A stretch of 5,074 nt of DNA from assembly GCA_012800475.1 (NCBI GenBank), contig JAAZJF010000125.1, positions 1-5,074 on the forward strand, read 5' to 3'. The notes beneath the pieces were generated by a model. That model saw nothing but the letters and a program-made list of their open reading frames with translations. It made no database searches and was not told the DNA's origin. Position numbers and translations under genes: made by a program. This stretch comes from Gammaproteobacteria bacterium. GTDB lineage: Bacteria; Pseudomonadota; Gammaproteobacteria; Pseudomonadales; Pseudomonadaceae. Shown in pieces: positions 4,934 to 5,074 of this stretch (positions are counted from its first letter, which is position 1; each line of letters starts with the position of its first letter).

Positions 4934-5074
4934 CTAGGTAATGCACGGACTTGATGGGGTGCGCTGCACCCCATCAGAGGTTATGCAAATTGACTGGGCT
5001 AACTCCCTCGCACCGAGGGTTTTTGTACTTGATAGCAAGTAGCGCAATCCTTCCTTGAGGATGTTGATACTGGC
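4934..5074 (-). CDS. tnpB: TnpB (IS605 OrfB) RNA-guided endonuclease, C-terminal 46 residues
   Basis: Partial gene entering from the right edge; the frame is open from 5074 and ends in TAG at 4936-4934. The visible protein begins ASINILKEGL, which matches the end of the zinc-finger/RuvC-III block of TnpB (typically D-x-NA-x-x-NIL-x-x-G). The catalytic Asp and most of the D-x-NA motif would sit immediately outside the window. The remaining 36 residues (RYLLSSTKTL, then a polar tail with GARELAQS) are poorly conserved in the family, and much of this stretch is under RNA-structure constraint because the omega RNA overlaps it. TnpB is a small RuvC nuclease that uses the element's own RNA to cut matching DNA and so helps the transposon persist. 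Whether the gene is intact upstream cannot be judged. The call rests on a short motif plus the hairpin and end architecture, which agree. Confidence 0.75.
   Translation of the reverse strand, partial: ASINILKEGLRYLLSSTKTLGARELAQSICITSDGVQRTPSSPCIT
4952..4976. repeat. Perfect 11-bp inverted repeat inside the tnpB 3' end
   Basis: TGATGGGGTGC (4952-4962) and GCACCCCATCA (4966-4976) are exact reverse complements around the 3-nt loop GCT. It covers the last part of the tnpB coding sequence, ending 16 nt before the stop codon. It is the strongest hairpin in the window and a likely stem of the omega RNA scaffold. Confidence 0.65.
5005..5024 (+). terminator. Intrinsic-terminator-like hairpin, antisense within tnpB
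   Basis: On the plus strand CCCTCG (5005-5010), loop CAC, CGAGGG (5014-5019) is followed directly by TTTTT (5020-5024). The stem is short (6 bp) but GC-rich and the T-run is placed correctly. It would stop rightward transcription entering the element from the MFS side. The same stem on the minus strand may simply be part of the omega RNA. Confidence 0.4.

Larger units (their letters stand above)
4901..5074 (-). mobile_element. IS200/IS605-family element, tnpB-side end (partial)
   Basis: The segment combines a TnpB-like C-terminal coding end, a subterminal imperfect hairpin 3' to the stop codon, and a TTCA at the outer edge. This is the usual arrangement of the tnpB-side end of IS605/IS1341-type elements, which lack terminal inverted repeats and instead carry subterminal hairpins recognised by TnpA. 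The outer boundary is placed at 4901 from the remembered form of related ends (hairpin, a few bases, TTCA). The rest of the element, including any tnpA and the other end with its target-adjacent motif, is off the right edge. It lies upstream of the MFS gene, in the same orientation. Confidence 0.75.
4901..5074 (-). ncRNA. Omega RNA (TnpB guide RNA) scaffold, 3' part
   Basis: In studied TnpB systems the guide RNA overlaps the 3' end of tnpB and continues to the element's end, with a scaffold somewhat over 200 nt. Here the 174 nt between the window edge and the predicted element end contain three hairpins on the minus strand: 5019-5005, 4976-4952 (11 bp, perfect) and 4929-4908 (next to the end). 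The dense folding at the 3' end of a tnpB gene fits an omega RNA. The 5' end is outside the window, and the RNA itself is inferred, not observed. Confidence 0.55.

Overview
This window looks like chromosome from a gammaproteobacterium, most likely a moderate-GC relative of Pseudomonas (Pseudomonadaceae/Pseudomonadales). The encoded proteins read very like Pseudomonas ones: a Pseudomonas-type adenine/adenosine deaminase, a TSUP permease followed by lgt and thyA, and a YcaD-like MFS protein with a long acidic tail. Base composition looks balanced rather than the high GC of P. aeruginosa. The taxonomic placement is inference from remembered protein families, not from a search.

Every gene found lies on the minus strand, so transcription runs from right to left. 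At the right edge (about 4901-5074) is one end of an IS200/IS605-type element: the last 46 codons of a TnpB-like RNA-guided nuclease gene, a subterminal hairpin and a TTCA end. This stretch should also encode the 3' part of the element's omega RNA. Bases 4741-4900 hold no convincing gene. They form the flank of the insertion and the upstream region of the MFS gene, with an AT-rich patch holding promoter-like sequence on both strands. Next come the MFS transporter (3427-4728) and a GNAT acetyltransferase (2836-3333). The acetyltransferase has a near-consensus sigma-70 promoter (CTGACA, 17 bp, TAGAAT) giving a very short leader.

The centre-left is a tight unit: tauE/safE-type permease (1959-2744), lgt (1152-1949) and thyA (361-1155). 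The permease-lgt gap is 9 nt with the lgt ribosome site over the permease stop, and lgt and thyA overlap by ATGA. This unit joins membrane anion transport, lipoprotein maturation and dTMP synthesis and is probably one transcript. After a perfect 10-bp hairpin comes the 5' part of an adenine/adenosine deaminase gene that runs off the left edge.

Most of the window is ordinary housekeeping sequence. The part worth attention is the TnpB/omega RNA end, with its inferred guide and nested hairpins, and the insertion flank beside it. Three transcription-unit boundaries carry clean hairpins without U-tracts, which is a smaller curiosity.
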